This document shows positions 9,727-19,529 of a stretch of 64,000 nucleotides of DNA, piece after piece. Made by a program: the position numbers and the translations under genes. A model generated the notes under the pieces. The model ran no database searches. It had not been told where the DNA came from and saw only the letters and a program-made list of their open reading frames with translations. Position 1 is the stretch's first letter. The number at the start of each line of letters is the position of its first letter. Source of the stretch: Phycisphaerales bacterium (GTDB taxonomy: Bacteria > Planctomycetota > Phycisphaerae > Phycisphaerales > UBA1924); contig JAEPOJ010000004.1 of assembly GCA_017642965.1 (NCBI GenBank), positions 82,671-146,670 of the forward strand. The letters run 5' to 3'.

Positions 9727-10866
9727 TCAGCCCTTGATCCGCCCCACGAGGTTGCCCGCCTTGACCTCGACCCCCTTGAGAATCGAGCTGAGCATGTCCT
9801 TGTTCGGTGCGTATTCCTTCGCCGTTTGCATGGTAATCCATTCCTTATTCACCAGTTCCGCGAAGTAATGCGTGAACAGGCACATCCCGTCTTCCTTGCT
9901 CGAAGCGATCACCGAGGGCAGATCTGAATCCCGCTCGTCGCGGATCAGCTCGCGGACCGTCGGCGAGGACAACAGGACCTCCACCGCCGGCACGACTTTC
10001 GTTCCCGTGACCTCCTCATTCGCCGGGACCAGCCGCTGCGCGCAGATCGCCTTGAGCGTCCCCGCCAGCGAGTTGCGCACAAACGTCCGCTCGTCCTGCG
10101 GGAAGAACTCGAGCATGCGCCCAAACGCACCCATCGTGTCCGATGTATGCAGGGTTGCAAACACAAGGTGCCCGGTCTCGGCCGCCTGGATCGCGGAGAG
10201 CACCGTTTCCTGGTCACGCATCTCACCGATGAAGATCACGTCCGGGTCCTGACGCACAACGTGCCTGAGCGCTTCATGGAAATCCGTCACATCGATGCCG
10301 ATTTCTCGCTGCGAGATGATCGACTGCTTGGGCACGAACCGATACTCCACCGGGTCCTCGATCGTGATGATGTTGACCGCGCGGCTCGCGTTGATCTCAT
10401 CGATCATGGCGGCCAGCGTGGACGACTTCCCCGATCCGGTCACACCGACGATGAGCACCAGCCCGTCACGCTCGCGGTGCACGATCTTCGAGTACACCTT
10501 GGGCAGGTGCAGCTCCGCGTAGCTCGGAATCTCGGCCTTGACTCTCCGGATCGCGGCGTGCGTGTGATTGCCGGAACGCAGCATGTTGATGCGGAACCGA
10601 TCGCCCGGCCCGCCGTCCGGGTCCTCAAGATGCCAGGCAAAGTCCAGATCCCCCGATTCCTCGTACTTCTTCTTCTGCACCTCCGACAGGATCGGATCGA
10701 GCAGATGATCCGCCTCGTGCTCTGATACCGGGTCCGCCTCGATCGGCCGCAGCTCACCACCGATCCGATAGGTCGGCGGGATCCCCACCTTGATGTGCAG
10801 GTCCGACGCATCGAGACGACGCATCGCGGACAAAAGCTTCTTGATATTCAACGCTCCGCGGATCAT
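9727..10866 (-). CDS. pilT: PilT-type twitching-motility ATPase
   Basis: A 379-residue cytoplasmic hexameric ATPase that normally powers type IV pilus retraction. It shows the N-terminal PAS-like region (SDLHIKVGIPPTYRI), Walker A GVTGSGKSS (141-149), the Asp box IITIEDPVEYRF, Walker B DPDVIFIGEMRD and the His box TGHLVFATLHT. The start at 10866 is preceded by a strong AAGGGGGGA ribosome site. Length and motif order are usual for PilT. No other pilus assembly genes lie next to it, but the two prepilin-like proteins elsewhere in the window could use a related machine. Confidence 0.95.
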   Translation of the reverse strand: MIRGALNIKKLLSAMRRLDASDLHIKVGIPPTYRIGGELRPIEADPVSEHEADHLLDPILSEVQKKKYEESGDLDFAWHLEDPDGGPGDRFRINMLRSGNHTHAAIRRVKAEIPSYAELHLPKVYSKIVHRERDGLVLIVGVTGSGKSSTLAAMIDEINASRAVNIITIEDPVEYRFVPKQSIISQREIGIDVTDFHEALRHVVRQDPDVIFIGEMRDQETVLSAIQAAETGHLVFATLHTSDTMGAFGRMLEFFPQDERTFVRNSLAGTLKAICAQRLVPANEEVTGTKVVPAVEVLLSSPTVRELIRDERDSDLPSVIASSKEDGMCLFTHYFAELVNKEWITMQTAKEYAPNKDMLSSILKGVEVKAGNLVGRIKG

Positions 10867-11005
10867 TCGATCCCCCCTTTCGAGAAGTCGTTGAACTCGA
10901 TTCTACCAGAACTCAGCGATCAGCGATGCGGGTTCTCAAGATATACACTGCATGCCGCAGCGCTGATAGAATCCTCACGCACGGTCAGCAGAAGGAAGTT
11001 GCCCC

Positions 11006-12445
11006 ATGTTCATGCGGATGATCTACGACGACAAGCTCGCCCAGGCGGCCTATCTCATCGGTTGCCAGGCAACCGGAGAAGCCATCATCGTGGATCCCCA
11101 GCGGGACGTCGATCGCTATATCGCCCTCGCCGAGGCCAACGACCTGCGCATCGTGGCTGCCGCCGAAACCCACATCCACGCGGACTTCGTCTCCGGCTCG
11201 CGCGAGATCGCAGAACAGATCGGCGCCAAAGTCTACCTCTCCGACGAGGGCGATGCGGACTGGAAGTACGGATGGCTCGATCAGAAGACCACCGGCGGAA
11301 GCTACGATCACCAACTGCTCAAGGACGGCGACTCGTTCAGCATCGGCAACATCGAGTTCAGAGTGATGCACACCCCGGGGCACACACCCGAGCACATCTG
11401 CTTCCTCGTAACCGACCACGGCGCGGGCGCCAGCGAGCCCATCGGCATGCTCACGGGTGACTTTGTCTTCGTCGGCGACCTCGGACGCCCCGACCTGCTC
11501 GAATCCGCCGCGGGTCAAACAGGCGCCATGGAACCATCCGCACGCCGCCTCTACAGCACACTCTCGACGCTTGATGCGATCCCTGACTTCGTTCAGGTCT
11601 GGCCGGCCCACGGCGCGGGCAGCGCGTGCGGCAAGGCCCTGGGAGCCGTCCCCATGAGCACGATCGGTTATGAGAAACGCTTCAACCCGGCCATCGGGGC
11701 CGCGGACTCAGAGCAGCAGTTCGTCGACTTCATCCTCAGCGGGCAGCCAGAACCACCGCTCTACTTCGCCAACATGAAGCGCGACAACAAGGCCGGCCCG
11801 CCCGTGCTCGGCGGGCTCCCTACCCCGCCCCGTGTCGATCTCGGCACCATCCGCGGGCTCGACCCAGCCGCGGTCGCCATCATCGACACCCGCGACTGGG
11901 AATCGTTCCGTGCCGGCCACATCCCGGGCTCCCTGTCCTTCCCGATCCGCAACTCGTTCCCCACCGACGTGGGCTCGATGGTCAAGGACTCGGACGACAT
12001 CTACCTAATCATCGATGAGCTGCACATCGACGAGGTCGTCCGCGACCTGATCCGCATCGGGCTCGATCGCATCAAGGGCTGGTGCAACAGCGCCGATATC
12101 AGACCCGACACCGGCTCAGCGCTCGCAACCATCCAAGAGATCGACGCGGAGGAGGCCGCGGACCTCATCGCCAACAACGGGGCGCGCGTGCTCGATGTCC
12201 GCCGCGCCACCGAGTACGCCGAGGGGCACATCGAGGGATCCACTAACATCTCCCACACCCGCCTCGCTGCGCGGATGGACGAGCTCCCCACCCCCGACCC
12301 GCTGCTGGTTCACTGCCGCAGCGGCATCCGCTCCGCCCGGTCCTGCGCCCTCCTCAAGCGGGCAGGCCACGACGTGATCAATCTCCGCGGCGGCTACCTC
12401 GCATGGGAAGAACTGACCGCACCGCAAACCAGCGATGCGGTCTGA
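11006..12445 (+). CDS. CstB-like persulfide dioxygenase fused to two rhodanese domains
   Basis: A 479-residue cytoplasmic protein with a metallo-beta-lactamase-fold domain (1-255) followed by two rhodanese domains. The iron-binding motif reads ETHIHADF (His56, His58, Asp60), with MHTPGHTPEH and the late WPAHGAGS motif as in persulfide dioxygenases of the ETHE1/CstB group. The first rhodanese (about 270-365) has no catalytic Cys at its active loop (DDIYLIIDE). The second (about 370-470) has HCRSGIRSA with Cys437. This dioxygenase, inactive rhodanese, active rhodanese order is that of staphylococcal CstB, which detoxifies persulfides to thiosulfate. An AAGGAAG site precedes the ATG. The last 11 bases overlap the fructosamine kinase gene. 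Confidence 0.9.
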   Translation: MFMRMIYDDKLAQAAYLIGCQATGEAIIVDPQRDVDRYIALAEANDLRIVAAAETHIHADFVSGSREIAEQIGAKVYLSDEGDADWKYGWLDQKTTGGSYDHQLLKDGDSFSIGNIEFRVMHTPGHTPEHICFLVTDHGAGASEPIGMLTGDFVFVGDLGRPDLLESAAGQTGAMEPSARRLYSTLSTLDAIPDFVQVWPAHGAGSACGKALGAVPMSTIGYEKRFNPAIGAADSEQQFVDFILSGQPEPPLYFANMKRDNKAGPPVLGGLPTPPRVDLGTIRGLDPAAVAIIDTRDWESFRAGHIPGSLSFPIRNSFPTDVGSMVKDSDDIYLIIDELHIDEVVRDLIRIGLDRIKGWCNSADIRPDTGSALATIQEIDAEEAADLIANNGARVLDVRRATEYAEGHIEGSTNISHTRLAARMDELPTPDPLLVHCRSGIRSARSCALLKRAGHDVINLRGGYLAWEELTAPQTSDAV

Positions 12446-13322
12446 CCACGCCATCCAGACTGCGCTCAAGCAAGCCGGGCTCAGCACGGAGATCACGCAC
12501 CATCGCGTGCTCTCAGGCGGAGCGACGCAGCAGGTCATCAAGCTCACCCTGAGCGACGGCTCATCCCTCGTCGCCAAGCTCGCCTGCGGAACCGAGGCCG
12601 AGCGAATCAGCGCAGAAGCCGACGGCCTGCAGGCCCTTCGCGAGCACGGGCACCTGCTCGTTCCAGAGCACAACCTGACCGAGGATGGCACCCATGCCTG
12701 CCTGCTCATGGATCACATGAGGCCCGCCAGCGGCACCACCGATCAAGTTTGGACTCGTTTCGCCGCTGAACTCGCCGACCATCATCAGGCCCCCACCGGC
12801 GAGCGGTACGGCTGGGGACGCGACAACTTCATCGGCGCGACCCCACAGCCCAACGGGTGGCGCGATGACTGGGTCGAGTTCAACGCGGAGCACCGCCTCG
12901 GCCACCAACTCCGCCTGGCCAAAGAACAGAGTGCGGGTAGTAAGATCACCGACCCAGTCGAGCGGGTCATCGAACGCCTCGCCAACTACATCCCCCGCCG
13001 CCCACACCCGGCACTGCTCCACGGCGACCTGTGGTCCGGCAACGTGCTCCCCACAGTGCATCGCACCGAATCACGCATCGCGGTGATTGACCCAGCGGTC
13101 TCCATCGGCGACGCTTGGGCGGACATCGCCATGCTCAAGCTCTTCGGAAGCCCACCATCGATCTTCTTTGAGACCTATGAGCAGCGCTGCCAGGATCGGG
13201 AGCAAGTGCCTCAGCGCATCCTCGTCTACCAGCTCTACCACATGCTCAACCACCTGAACCTCTTCGGCGGCGGCTACGAGGGCTCGGTTAGCGGCATCGC
13301 GCTGCGACTGCTATCGATGTGA
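12435..13322 (+). CDS. Fructosamine-3-kinase family protein
   Basis: A 295-residue kinase of the fructosamine/ketosamine-3-kinase family, which phosphorylates Amadori products on proteins so that they decompose, a protein-deglycation repair. Visible features are the Gly-rich GGATQQ loop, the ATP-binding VAKLA lysine, the LLHGDLWSGN catalytic loop (His196-Asn203, Asp198 as base) and the DPAVSIGDAWADIAM metal-binding segment. It starts inside the last 11 bases of the persulfide dioxygenase gene, so translation is likely coupled. It ends 9 bases before a convergent aminotransferase gene. No strong ribosome site is present, consistent with coupling. Confidence 0.93.
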   Translation: MRSDHAIQTALKQAGLSTEITHHRVLSGGATQQVIKLTLSDGSSLVAKLACGTEAERISAEADGLQALREHGHLLVPEHNLTEDGTHACLLMDHMRPASGTTDQVWTRFAAELADHHQAPTGERYGWGRDNFIGATPQPNGWRDDWVEFNAEHRLGHQLRLAKEQSAGSKITDPVERVIERLANYIPRRPHPALLHGDLWSGNVLPTVHRTESRIAVIDPAVSIGDAWADIAMLKLFGSPPSIFFETYEQRCQDREQVPQRILVYQLYHMLNHLNLFGGGYEGSVSGIALRLLSM

Positions 13323-13331
13323 ATCCTTGCA

Positions 13332-14642
13332 TCAGTTCCCCTCATCGTCCTGGAGCGCACCACGGAACGCCTCGATGAACGTGTCGCAATCCGATTCGCT
13401 GTGCTCAGTACTCAGGTAGAGCTTGGTGCCCATCGGGTTGAGGAAGATCCCGCGCCGGATCAGACCGAGCAGTATCCTTCTTGCTTTGGCCCGATCGCCA
13501 GCCCTCGTTGAGCGGTAGTCGTAGACGGGCTCGGATGAGAAGATGAACTGGGCGAGTGGGCCGTCACCGATGACCTGCCCGGTGACGCTTTCCTCGTCCA
13601 TGACGCGCCGGAGGCCGTCGCGGAGGTACTGGCCCAGTTTGTGGAGGCGAGGGTAGATGCCGGGCCGCTCAAGGTGGTCGAGGGCGGCCCACGCGGCGGC
13701 GCAGGAGACGGGGTTGCCGCCGAGCGTTGATGCGGTCCAGACGTATGGCTCTTTGTTCATCCGGTGCTCTTCGACGATCTGCATGAGACCTCGCCTGCCA
13801 CCGAACACACCGATGGGCAACCCACCACCGAGCGCTTTGCCGTACGCAACGAGATCGGGCACGACGCCGTAGTACTGCTGAGCGCCACCGTAGGCAAGGC
13901 GGAAGCCGGTGACGACCTCGTCGAAGATGAGCAGAATCCCGTGCTGGTCGCACAGGCGGCGAAGGCCCGGAAGGAACCCGTCGAGCGGAGCGATGCAGCG
14001 GTGGAACGGCTCGACGATGACGGCGGCGAGCTCGCCGCGGTGCTCGCGGATGATGGCGGCGGTGTACTCCAGATCATTGAACGGGGCGACAATGATCTGG
14101 TCGGCGGCGGCCTGGGTCACGCCGTGGCATGAGCGCTCCGCGTGCGGAAACGCCCGGAGCTTGTCGGGGAAGAGGCTGGTGACGCCGAGGTCGTTGGCGC
14201 CGTGGTAGGCACCCTCGAACTTCAGGATCGTGCTGCGGCCTGTCGCGGCGCGGGCCACGCGCCCGCAGTAGTGCGTGGCCTCGGTCCCTGAGGCGCAGAA
14301 ACGGACCCGGTCGCACGCGGGGCTGATGGAGATGATGCGCTCCGCCAGCTCCAGGGATCGGCGGTTGACGCAGGCGAAGTTGGAGCCCAGGGCGGCCTGG
14401 GCACTCGCGGCGCTGATGACTTGCTCGTTGGCGTGCCCGACGAGCACGGAGCCCCAGCCCATCGACATATCAAGGTAACGCCTGGAGTCGGTATCCCAGA
14501 GGTAGGCGCCCTCGCCGCGCTCGACGACGATGGCGAGTTCGGGCGGGAAGTTGAACTCGCCGTTGGAGCCGGCGGGGAAGGCGTCGAGGCAGCGTTCGCG
14601 TTCGGTCCGTGAGAAGAGGGCGTCGATGGTCTGGGTGCTCAT
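13332..14642 (-). CDS. Class-III PLP aminotransferase, glutamate-1-semialdehyde-aminomutase-like
   Basis: A 436-residue fold-type I PLP enzyme. Motifs include FCASGTEAT (phosphate cup), LKFEGAYHGAND, LLIFDEVVTGFR (Asp of the pyridine-N contact) and the Schiff-base lysine AYGKALGGGLP at Lys269. The overall pattern is closest to HemL and related class-III aminotransferases, but I would not call it hemL: the N-terminus diverges, and it is the last gene of a long minus-strand run of exported phosphatase and dockerin genes, 13 bases behind a phosphodiesterase. That context makes an amino-sugar or aminophosphonate substrate conceivable; this is inference. An AAGGGG site precedes the ATG at 14642. 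Confidence 0.85.
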   Translation of the reverse strand: MSTQTIDALFSRTERERCLDAFPAGSNGEFNFPPELAIVVERGEGAYLWDTDSRRYLDMSMGWGSVLVGHANEQVISAASAQAALGSNFACVNRRSLELAERIISISPACDRVRFCASGTEATHYCGRVARAATGRSTILKFEGAYHGANDLGVTSLFPDKLRAFPHAERSCHGVTQAAADQIIVAPFNDLEYTAAIIREHRGELAAVIVEPFHRCIAPLDGFLPGLRRLCDQHGILLIFDEVVTGFRLAYGGAQQYYGVVPDLVAYGKALGGGLPIGVFGGRRGLMQIVEEHRMNKEPYVWTASTLGGNPVSCAAAWAALDHLERPGIYPRLHKLGQYLRDGLRRVMDEESVTGQVIGDGPLAQFIFSSEPVYDYRSTRAGDRAKARRILLGLIRRGIFLNPMGTKLYLSTEHSESDCDTFIEAFRGALQDDEGN

Positions 14643-14655
14643 GCGGTCCCCTTAC

Positions 14656-16275
14656 TTATTCGGGCGCGACGAGGTGATCGAAGGTGACGGGGACGCGGAC
14701 CTTGTCCGGGCCGGTGATCGCGAGCTCAAGGGATTCACCGCCGTGGTCCTCGAAGTACTCAACGACGATCGTGTGGAGACCCGGCTTGAGGTCGATGCTT
14801 GAGGATTCCTCGATCGGGCCGTGGGAGCCGTCGTTGTCGATCAGCGTGCGTCTGCCGAGCCTGAGGCGCGAGCCGTCGTCGGACTTGAGGTGCAGCATGT
14901 AGGTGCCGGGCTCGTCGATTTTGAGCTGGGTTGTGTAGCGGATGGCGAACTGGTCCTCGCGCACATCGATGGTGGCCAGCCCGATCTCGGGGCAGGTGCC
15001 CGTTGAGTTCGGGTTCATCCGGCTGAAGTCCGGGAGCATCTCCCAGCGGGGCTGGCCCTCGGGGGCCTCGTAGTACTCGTACGCCACGGGCTTTGGCGAA
15101 TCGGAGCGGAGCAGGCGGTAGGTGTCCGTGGTAACGCGGCTCTCACGCCCGCGCATGAAGGCACGGGCACGGATGGTGGTCGTCTCTTCGAGCACGATCG
15201 GGCCCGAGTAGACCTTGGAATGCTTGGTCGGCTCGGAGCCGTCGAGCGTGTAGGTGATGTCCGCGGCGGGCATCTCGCAGCTGAGTTGCACGATGACCTC
15301 GTCGGCGGCCAGCAGGGCGCCGGGGGGTGTGATGCGCGGCGCGGGGAGGTACTTGCTGTCGACCCACTCCCCGTTGGCGGCGCTGATGAACGACTCGGTG
15401 ATGGGCTTACCGATCCAGGAGGAGTGCATCGGAACGCCCAGCAGGTACGCGGCGGTGCAGGCGGTGTCGTAGGTGTTGATGTCGCGGGTGATCTCGCGGC
15501 TGTTGGCGACGCCGGCACCCGCGATGATCCAGGGGATCTCGAGCTCGGCCATGCTCACGCCGCCGTGCGACTTGCCCACGCCTCCGTGGTCCGAGGTGAC
15601 GATGATGACGGTCGAGTCCCATGCTCGCTCCTCATCGATCGCGTCGATCATCTCACCGATACGATCGTCCGCGCGTTTCACCGCTTCAAAGTACTCGGGC
15701 GTGTGCCAGCCCTTGCCGTGCCCGGCGCTGTCGACGTGGTCGAGGTGGACAAACAGCAGGTCGGGTCGGTTGTACTTGAACTCCTCGACCGCCCGGTGCA
15801 TGGTGGCCTCTGGGCCCTCGGTGTCGGCGGCCACGTCCACGAGATCGTGGTCGAACAGGTTGCCGAAACCGCTCCAGTCGTAGATGACGGCGATCCGGGC
15901 GTCAGGGCGGTGGCGGCGAGTTTCTGAGAACACACTCGGGAACCGGCCCTCGACACCCTCCTTGGAGGGCATGATGGCGCGGCTCCAGAGGCGCCAATCG
16001 TTGGACGTGATGCCGTGCTGCACCGGGCCTGCGCCCATGATCATCGAGGCCCAGTTGGGCGAGGACGAGGTGGGGAACACCCCGCGTGCATGGAAGCTGT
16101 AAGCCCCCTGCGCGATCAGGTGGTTCAGACTCGGCGTCAGCCCCTCGTCGACGCCGCGGGGGCTCAGACCGTCCACGCCAATGATGATCACCGTCCGGAT
16201 CGGGGCATCCTTCGCTTGGGCCGCGGATGCGAGTTGAGAGAGCAATGCAAGAATCGCGATGAAGAGGATGCGCAT
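14656..16275 (-). CDS. Secreted nucleotide pyrophosphatase/phosphodiesterase-like enzyme
   Basis: A 539-residue exported protein of the alkaline-phosphatase superfamily. The signal peptide (MRILFIAILALLSQLASAAQA) and the AGGAG site fix the start at 16275. The catalytic domain has IIIGVDGLSP (first metal Asp), PTSSSPNWASM (nucleophile region), DHVDSAGHG and TSDHGGVGKSHGG, the metal-ligand pattern of type I phosphodiesterases/NPPs. It is followed near residue 345 by a chitobiase/CHB-HEX-like segment (ITYTLDGSEPT) and a C-terminal PA14-like domain (residues about 425-535). It likely releases phosphate or nucleotides from phosphodiesters outside the cell. It sits 43 bases after the large metallophosphoesterase gene and 13 bases before the aminotransferase, in the same transcription direction. 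Confidence 0.85.
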   Translation of the reverse strand: MRILFIAILALLSQLASAAQAKDAPIRTVIIIGVDGLSPRGVDEGLTPSLNHLIAQGAYSFHARGVFPTSSSPNWASMIMGAGPVQHGITSNDWRLWSRAIMPSKEGVEGRFPSVFSETRRHRPDARIAVIYDWSGFGNLFDHDLVDVAADTEGPEATMHRAVEEFKYNRPDLLFVHLDHVDSAGHGKGWHTPEYFEAVKRADDRIGEMIDAIDEERAWDSTVIIVTSDHGGVGKSHGGVSMAELEIPWIIAGAGVANSREITRDINTYDTACTAAYLLGVPMHSSWIGKPITESFISAANGEWVDSKYLPAPRITPPGALLAADEVIVQLSCEMPAADITYTLDGSEPTKHSKVYSGPIVLEETTTIRARAFMRGRESRVTTDTYRLLRSDSPKPVAYEYYEAPEGQPRWEMLPDFSRMNPNSTGTCPEIGLATIDVREDQFAIRYTTQLKIDEPGTYMLHLKSDDGSRLRLGRRTLIDNDGSHGPIEESSSIDLKPGLHTIVVEYFEDHGGESLELAITGPDKVRVPVTFDHLVAPE

Positions 16276-16318
16276 GGGCGTGCTCCTGTGTGTGCGTGAG
16301 ATCGGATCGGTTGTACGC

Positions 16319-19300
16319 TCAGGCGCACCCGTTGAGGAACGCCTGCAGGAAGATCTGGACATCGAAGAAGTTGAACGCATGATCCGTGTTCAGATCGGCG
16401 GCTGGCGATTGGTTCTGGAACGCGACGAGGAACTCCGACACGTCAAAGAAATCAAGCGTTCCAGTGTCGCCCCCGAACTCGGCAGCGCAGCGCCCGGTCA
16501 CAACGATGTTGTCGATCGCCCACCACCAGTCGTTCGCGGCGTCGAGCATCGCGAACTCGAGCACCATCGACATGGCGCCGGGCGGGTTCAGGATGTCGAT
16601 CGAGACACGCTCGTCGGTCGCGTCCGGGTGGAACTGCTCGCCGGGGACGCTCCGCCAATCCAGCAGCGTGCTCTTCGGGCCATTATCGAAAGAAACGCCG
16701 ACCTCGACACGCTGAAGATCCTCGGGGCGCCAGCTCGAATCAAAACTCAAGCGGATGCTGCTCGCTCGGGCGGACGCGACGTTGAGCGTTCCCATCGTCA
16801 TGATCGCGTTGTAGGGTCCCAGCGACTCGGGATCACCGATGTCGTCCCACTCGTCCGGGTCTGCCACCGCGACCGTCCCGCTCGCGGATACAAACTCACT
16901 CCGGCGCTGATCGCCGGCGATGCCGACCCACCAGTCACGGTCCGTATAGGCCCAGCCCTCCCACTCGGTCACGCCCTGACCCGCGATACCGACGCTGGGG
17001 ACGCCGGAGTCGTCCAACTGCCATCCGCTCGGCGGGGTTTCCGTCCAGACGCCGACTGCCGGCGGCTCATCGACGCTCGAACCGAGCGGGAGCGACTCGA
17101 AGTCCTCCTGCATGATGGTGATCCGATCGCCCGCGCCCTCGCCGATCACGACGACATTATCGATCGCCCACCACCAGTCGTTGCCCGCGTCGAGCAGACC
17201 GAATCGCAGCTCAAGCGTCTGGGCCCCGTCGGGCATGGGAAGGTCGAGCACAACCAACTCGTTGATCGCGTCGGGCTTGAAGTTGTCGCCCTGCTGGGAC
17301 TGCCAGTCCGCGATGACGATCTCCGAGCCGCCGTCGAACGACACGGCCACGATGGCCCGCTGGTCCTCCGCTGGACGCCAGGAAGAGCTGAAGGCGAGCT
17401 TCGCGCCGCCCGGTTCAAGCATGGATACATCGATCAACGGTGACTCGAGCCAAGAGTTGAACGTGCCCGGATCGTGGGTCGCATCATCCCACTCGTCCGG
17501 GTCGGCGATCGCGGTCGCGCCCGCGGCCTGCGTGAACCCGCTCCGCCCCTGATCGCCCGCGACGTCCGCCCACCAGTCCGGATCCGCAAAGCCCCATCCG
17601 CGCCATTCCGTGACGCCACCGCTCGGGACACCCGAGCGATCGACAACCCACCCACCCGGCGCCTGATCGGTCCAAACCTGATTGCCACCGCCTCCCTCGT
17701 CCACGCCCGGGCCGAGGGGCACCGAGTCGAAGTTCTCGCTGAACGCGACGACGATCTCGGGGCAGTTCTCGCAATCGCTGTTGAGGCCGAGCCACTGCCC
17801 GCCCTCGGCGATGCAGACGTTCTCGCGCAGCTCGTTGCAGATCCCGCTGAGGAAGCAGCAGGCCCCGGTCGGCGCGGGCCCGGTCGTGAACGAGGACTCG
17901 TCGGACCAGTCGCTCCAGCCCAGGCCCGAGTCGCGGTAGCGGACTCGCCAGTAGTAGGTCGTGTCGCCGTCGAGCAGCTTGATGTTGATCTTGGACACGT
18001 CCGGGTCATCGACCGTGTTGACGCTGTAGGAGCCGGACTCGCCGCCGGTCGCGCCCTCGTCCATGTGCCAGTTCTCGAAGCGGATCCACTCTGAAACGGC
18101 CGGGTTGGAGTAATCGCCCTGCGCTGTCGTCAGCTGGAACTCGCTCTCCAGGTGGAAGCCGCCGTCGGGGTCGTTGAAGGGTGTTGCGCGGAGCTGGACG
18201 AGGTCCGGGTCGATGGCCGTATCGCCTTCCGAGGGGTGCTGCGCGACGGGCTTATTGGGCGCTTCGTTGTACCGCCTGATGGTGATGTCGTCCATCACCT
18301 CGTTGTCACGCTCGATGAAGTTGTTCCCTCGATTGATGCGACGCAGGCGGAACTGAGGGTCGTCGCCCGCCTCGACCTCCATGATCACGAATCCCCACTC
18401 CGGGAAAACCCGCTGGAACTCGTCGTAGTCAATGTCGCTCTGGTCCCAATAGTCGATACCGCCCTCGCCCGCCGCCACGTTCACCCACATGTGGTTGTGG
18501 TCCTTGCTCTGCCCGCGCTCGTAGGCGTGGGTATGGCCGAAGAAGTGGATCGATGGTTTGCCGGTCGCCTCAGAGAACGCCTCCATCCGCTCAACAACGA
18601 GCCCGGTGTACGCTGTGTTGCCCGGCGTCCAGATCCCGGAGAGGTGTGGGTGGTGCAGCTGTGCGAACACAAAGTCGATGTCGTCGTTCGCCGCTGCATC
18701 AGCGAGCACACCATCGAGCCAGTCGAGCTGCGCCTGGATGCGGTAGCTGGTGTTGCTGTCGAGCCCGATCAGGCGGATGTTGCCGTGGTCTTTGTACCAC
18801 CAGTGCTCCTCGAAGCCCGGCGTGCCGTTCTCGGGGAGCTTGAAGTAGTCGAAGAACCAGTGGGCGTCCTGCTCGTGGTTGCCGGGCACCGGATAGATCG
18901 GGACGTGCTGGTAGAGGTTCTGCGTCTCATCGAAGTACTGATCCTTCCACTGGTTGTAGTCGGAACCGGTGGAAACCAGATCGCCCGGCTGGATCACAAA
19001 GTCCAGCTCATCGTGGAGCACCGGGCCGAACTCCTGCTGAACGAAAGCGATGATCCCGTCGTTGATCGTGCGGGTGTGCATGTCCGAGATCGGTCCGCCC
19101 TGCGTGTCCGAAAGTGCCGCAAAGCGGAACGAATCCTCGGCGCTGGTTTCCGCGGGGGTGCGGAAACTCAGCACATCACCCACGGCGCTGCCCGAGCCCA
19201 CGCGGTAGTAATACACCGTGTCGGGCTCAAGCTCACCCATCATCACGTGATGGATCCTTGCCCCGTTCTGGCTGGCGCCAGATGAACCGACAGAGCTCAT

Positions 19301-19486
19301 GCCCAAATCGAGCGTTGGCCCATACTCCACGATGCTCGGGGTGGCCGACGTCGTCTCCCACATCACCCACATGCGATCCGGGCTCGCGTCCTGAAGCACG
19401 GGGCCGACGCGGATGCTCTGGGAGAGTACCGGTGAAGATAGTACGAGCGCGCCGAACGCGAAAAGAGTAGGTGTGTTCATGATCAT
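16319..19486 (-). CDS. Secreted purple-acid-phosphatase-like metallophosphoesterase with jelly-roll repeats and GC-type dockerin
   Basis: A 1055-residue exported multidomain protein. A signal peptide (MNTPTLFAFGALVLSSPVLSQ; the second ATG at 19480 is an equally good start) is followed by a PAP-type fibronectin domain (about 25-115). The calcineurin-like phosphoesterase domain shows GDLVSTG, PVPGNHEQD, QLHHPH and FGHTHAYERG. After it come another fibronectin-like segment (about 410-545) and a six-Cys GACCFLSGIC segment. Two copies of a roughly 200-residue jelly-roll domain follow, with markers GVTEWxGW, ADPDEWDD, SSWRPxxxQ and DWWWAIDN. The C-terminus is a dockerin with two repeats (TLDFFDVSEFLVAF, FNFFDVQIFLQAF) ending NGCA. 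It should hydrolyse phosphomonoesters or diesters at the cell surface. The same jelly-roll domain recurs in the two genes upstream. Confidence 0.9.
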   Translation of the reverse strand: MIMNTPTLFAFGALVLSSPVLSQSIRVGPVLQDASPDRMWVMWETTSATPSIVEYGPTLDLGMSSVGSSGASQNGARIHHVMMGELEPDTVYYYRVGSGSAVGDVLSFRTPAETSAEDSFRFAALSDTQGGPISDMHTRTINDGIIAFVQQEFGPVLHDELDFVIQPGDLVSTGSDYNQWKDQYFDETQNLYQHVPIYPVPGNHEQDAHWFFDYFKLPENGTPGFEEHWWYKDHGNIRLIGLDSNTSYRIQAQLDWLDGVLADAAANDDIDFVFAQLHHPHLSGIWTPGNTAYTGLVVERMEAFSEATGKPSIHFFGHTHAYERGQSKDHNHMWVNVAAGEGGIDYWDQSDIDYDEFQRVFPEWGFVIMEVEAGDDPQFRLRRINRGNNFIERDNEVMDDITIRRYNEAPNKPVAQHPSEGDTAIDPDLVQLRATPFNDPDGGFHLESEFQLTTAQGDYSNPAVSEWIRFENWHMDEGATGGESGSYSVNTVDDPDVSKINIKLLDGDTTYYWRVRYRDSGLGWSDWSDESSFTTGPAPTGACCFLSGICNELRENVCIAEGGQWLGLNSDCENCPEIVVAFSENFDSVPLGPGVDEGGGGNQVWTDQAPGGWVVDRSGVPSGGVTEWRGWGFADPDWWADVAGDQGRSGFTQAAGATAIADPDEWDDATHDPGTFNSWLESPLIDVSMLEPGGAKLAFSSSWRPAEDQRAIVAVSFDGGSEIVIADWQSQQGDNFKPDAINELVVLDLPMPDGAQTLELRFGLLDAGNDWWWAIDNVVVIGEGAGDRITIMQEDFESLPLGSSVDEPPAVGVWTETPPSGWQLDDSGVPSVGIAGQGVTEWEGWAYTDRDWWVGIAGDQRRSEFVSASGTVAVADPDEWDDIGDPESLGPYNAIMTMGTLNVASARASSIRLSFDSSWRPEDLQRVEVGVSFDNGPKSTLLDWRSVPGEQFHPDATDERVSIDILNPPGAMSMVLEFAMLDAANDWWWAIDNIVVTGRCAAEFGGDTGTLDFFDVSEFLVAFQNQSPAADLNTDHAFNFFDVQIFLQAFLNGCA

Positions 19487-19529
19487 CTCAGAGTTCTACG
19501 TGATGGACCGTTGCGGTAATCAATCCGAA

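Noticed and set aside
16259..17443. 394-codon plus-strand frame opposite the metallophosphoesterase gene
   Set aside because: Antisense shadow: no ribosome site and no recognisable domain, while the minus strand carries clear conserved domains.
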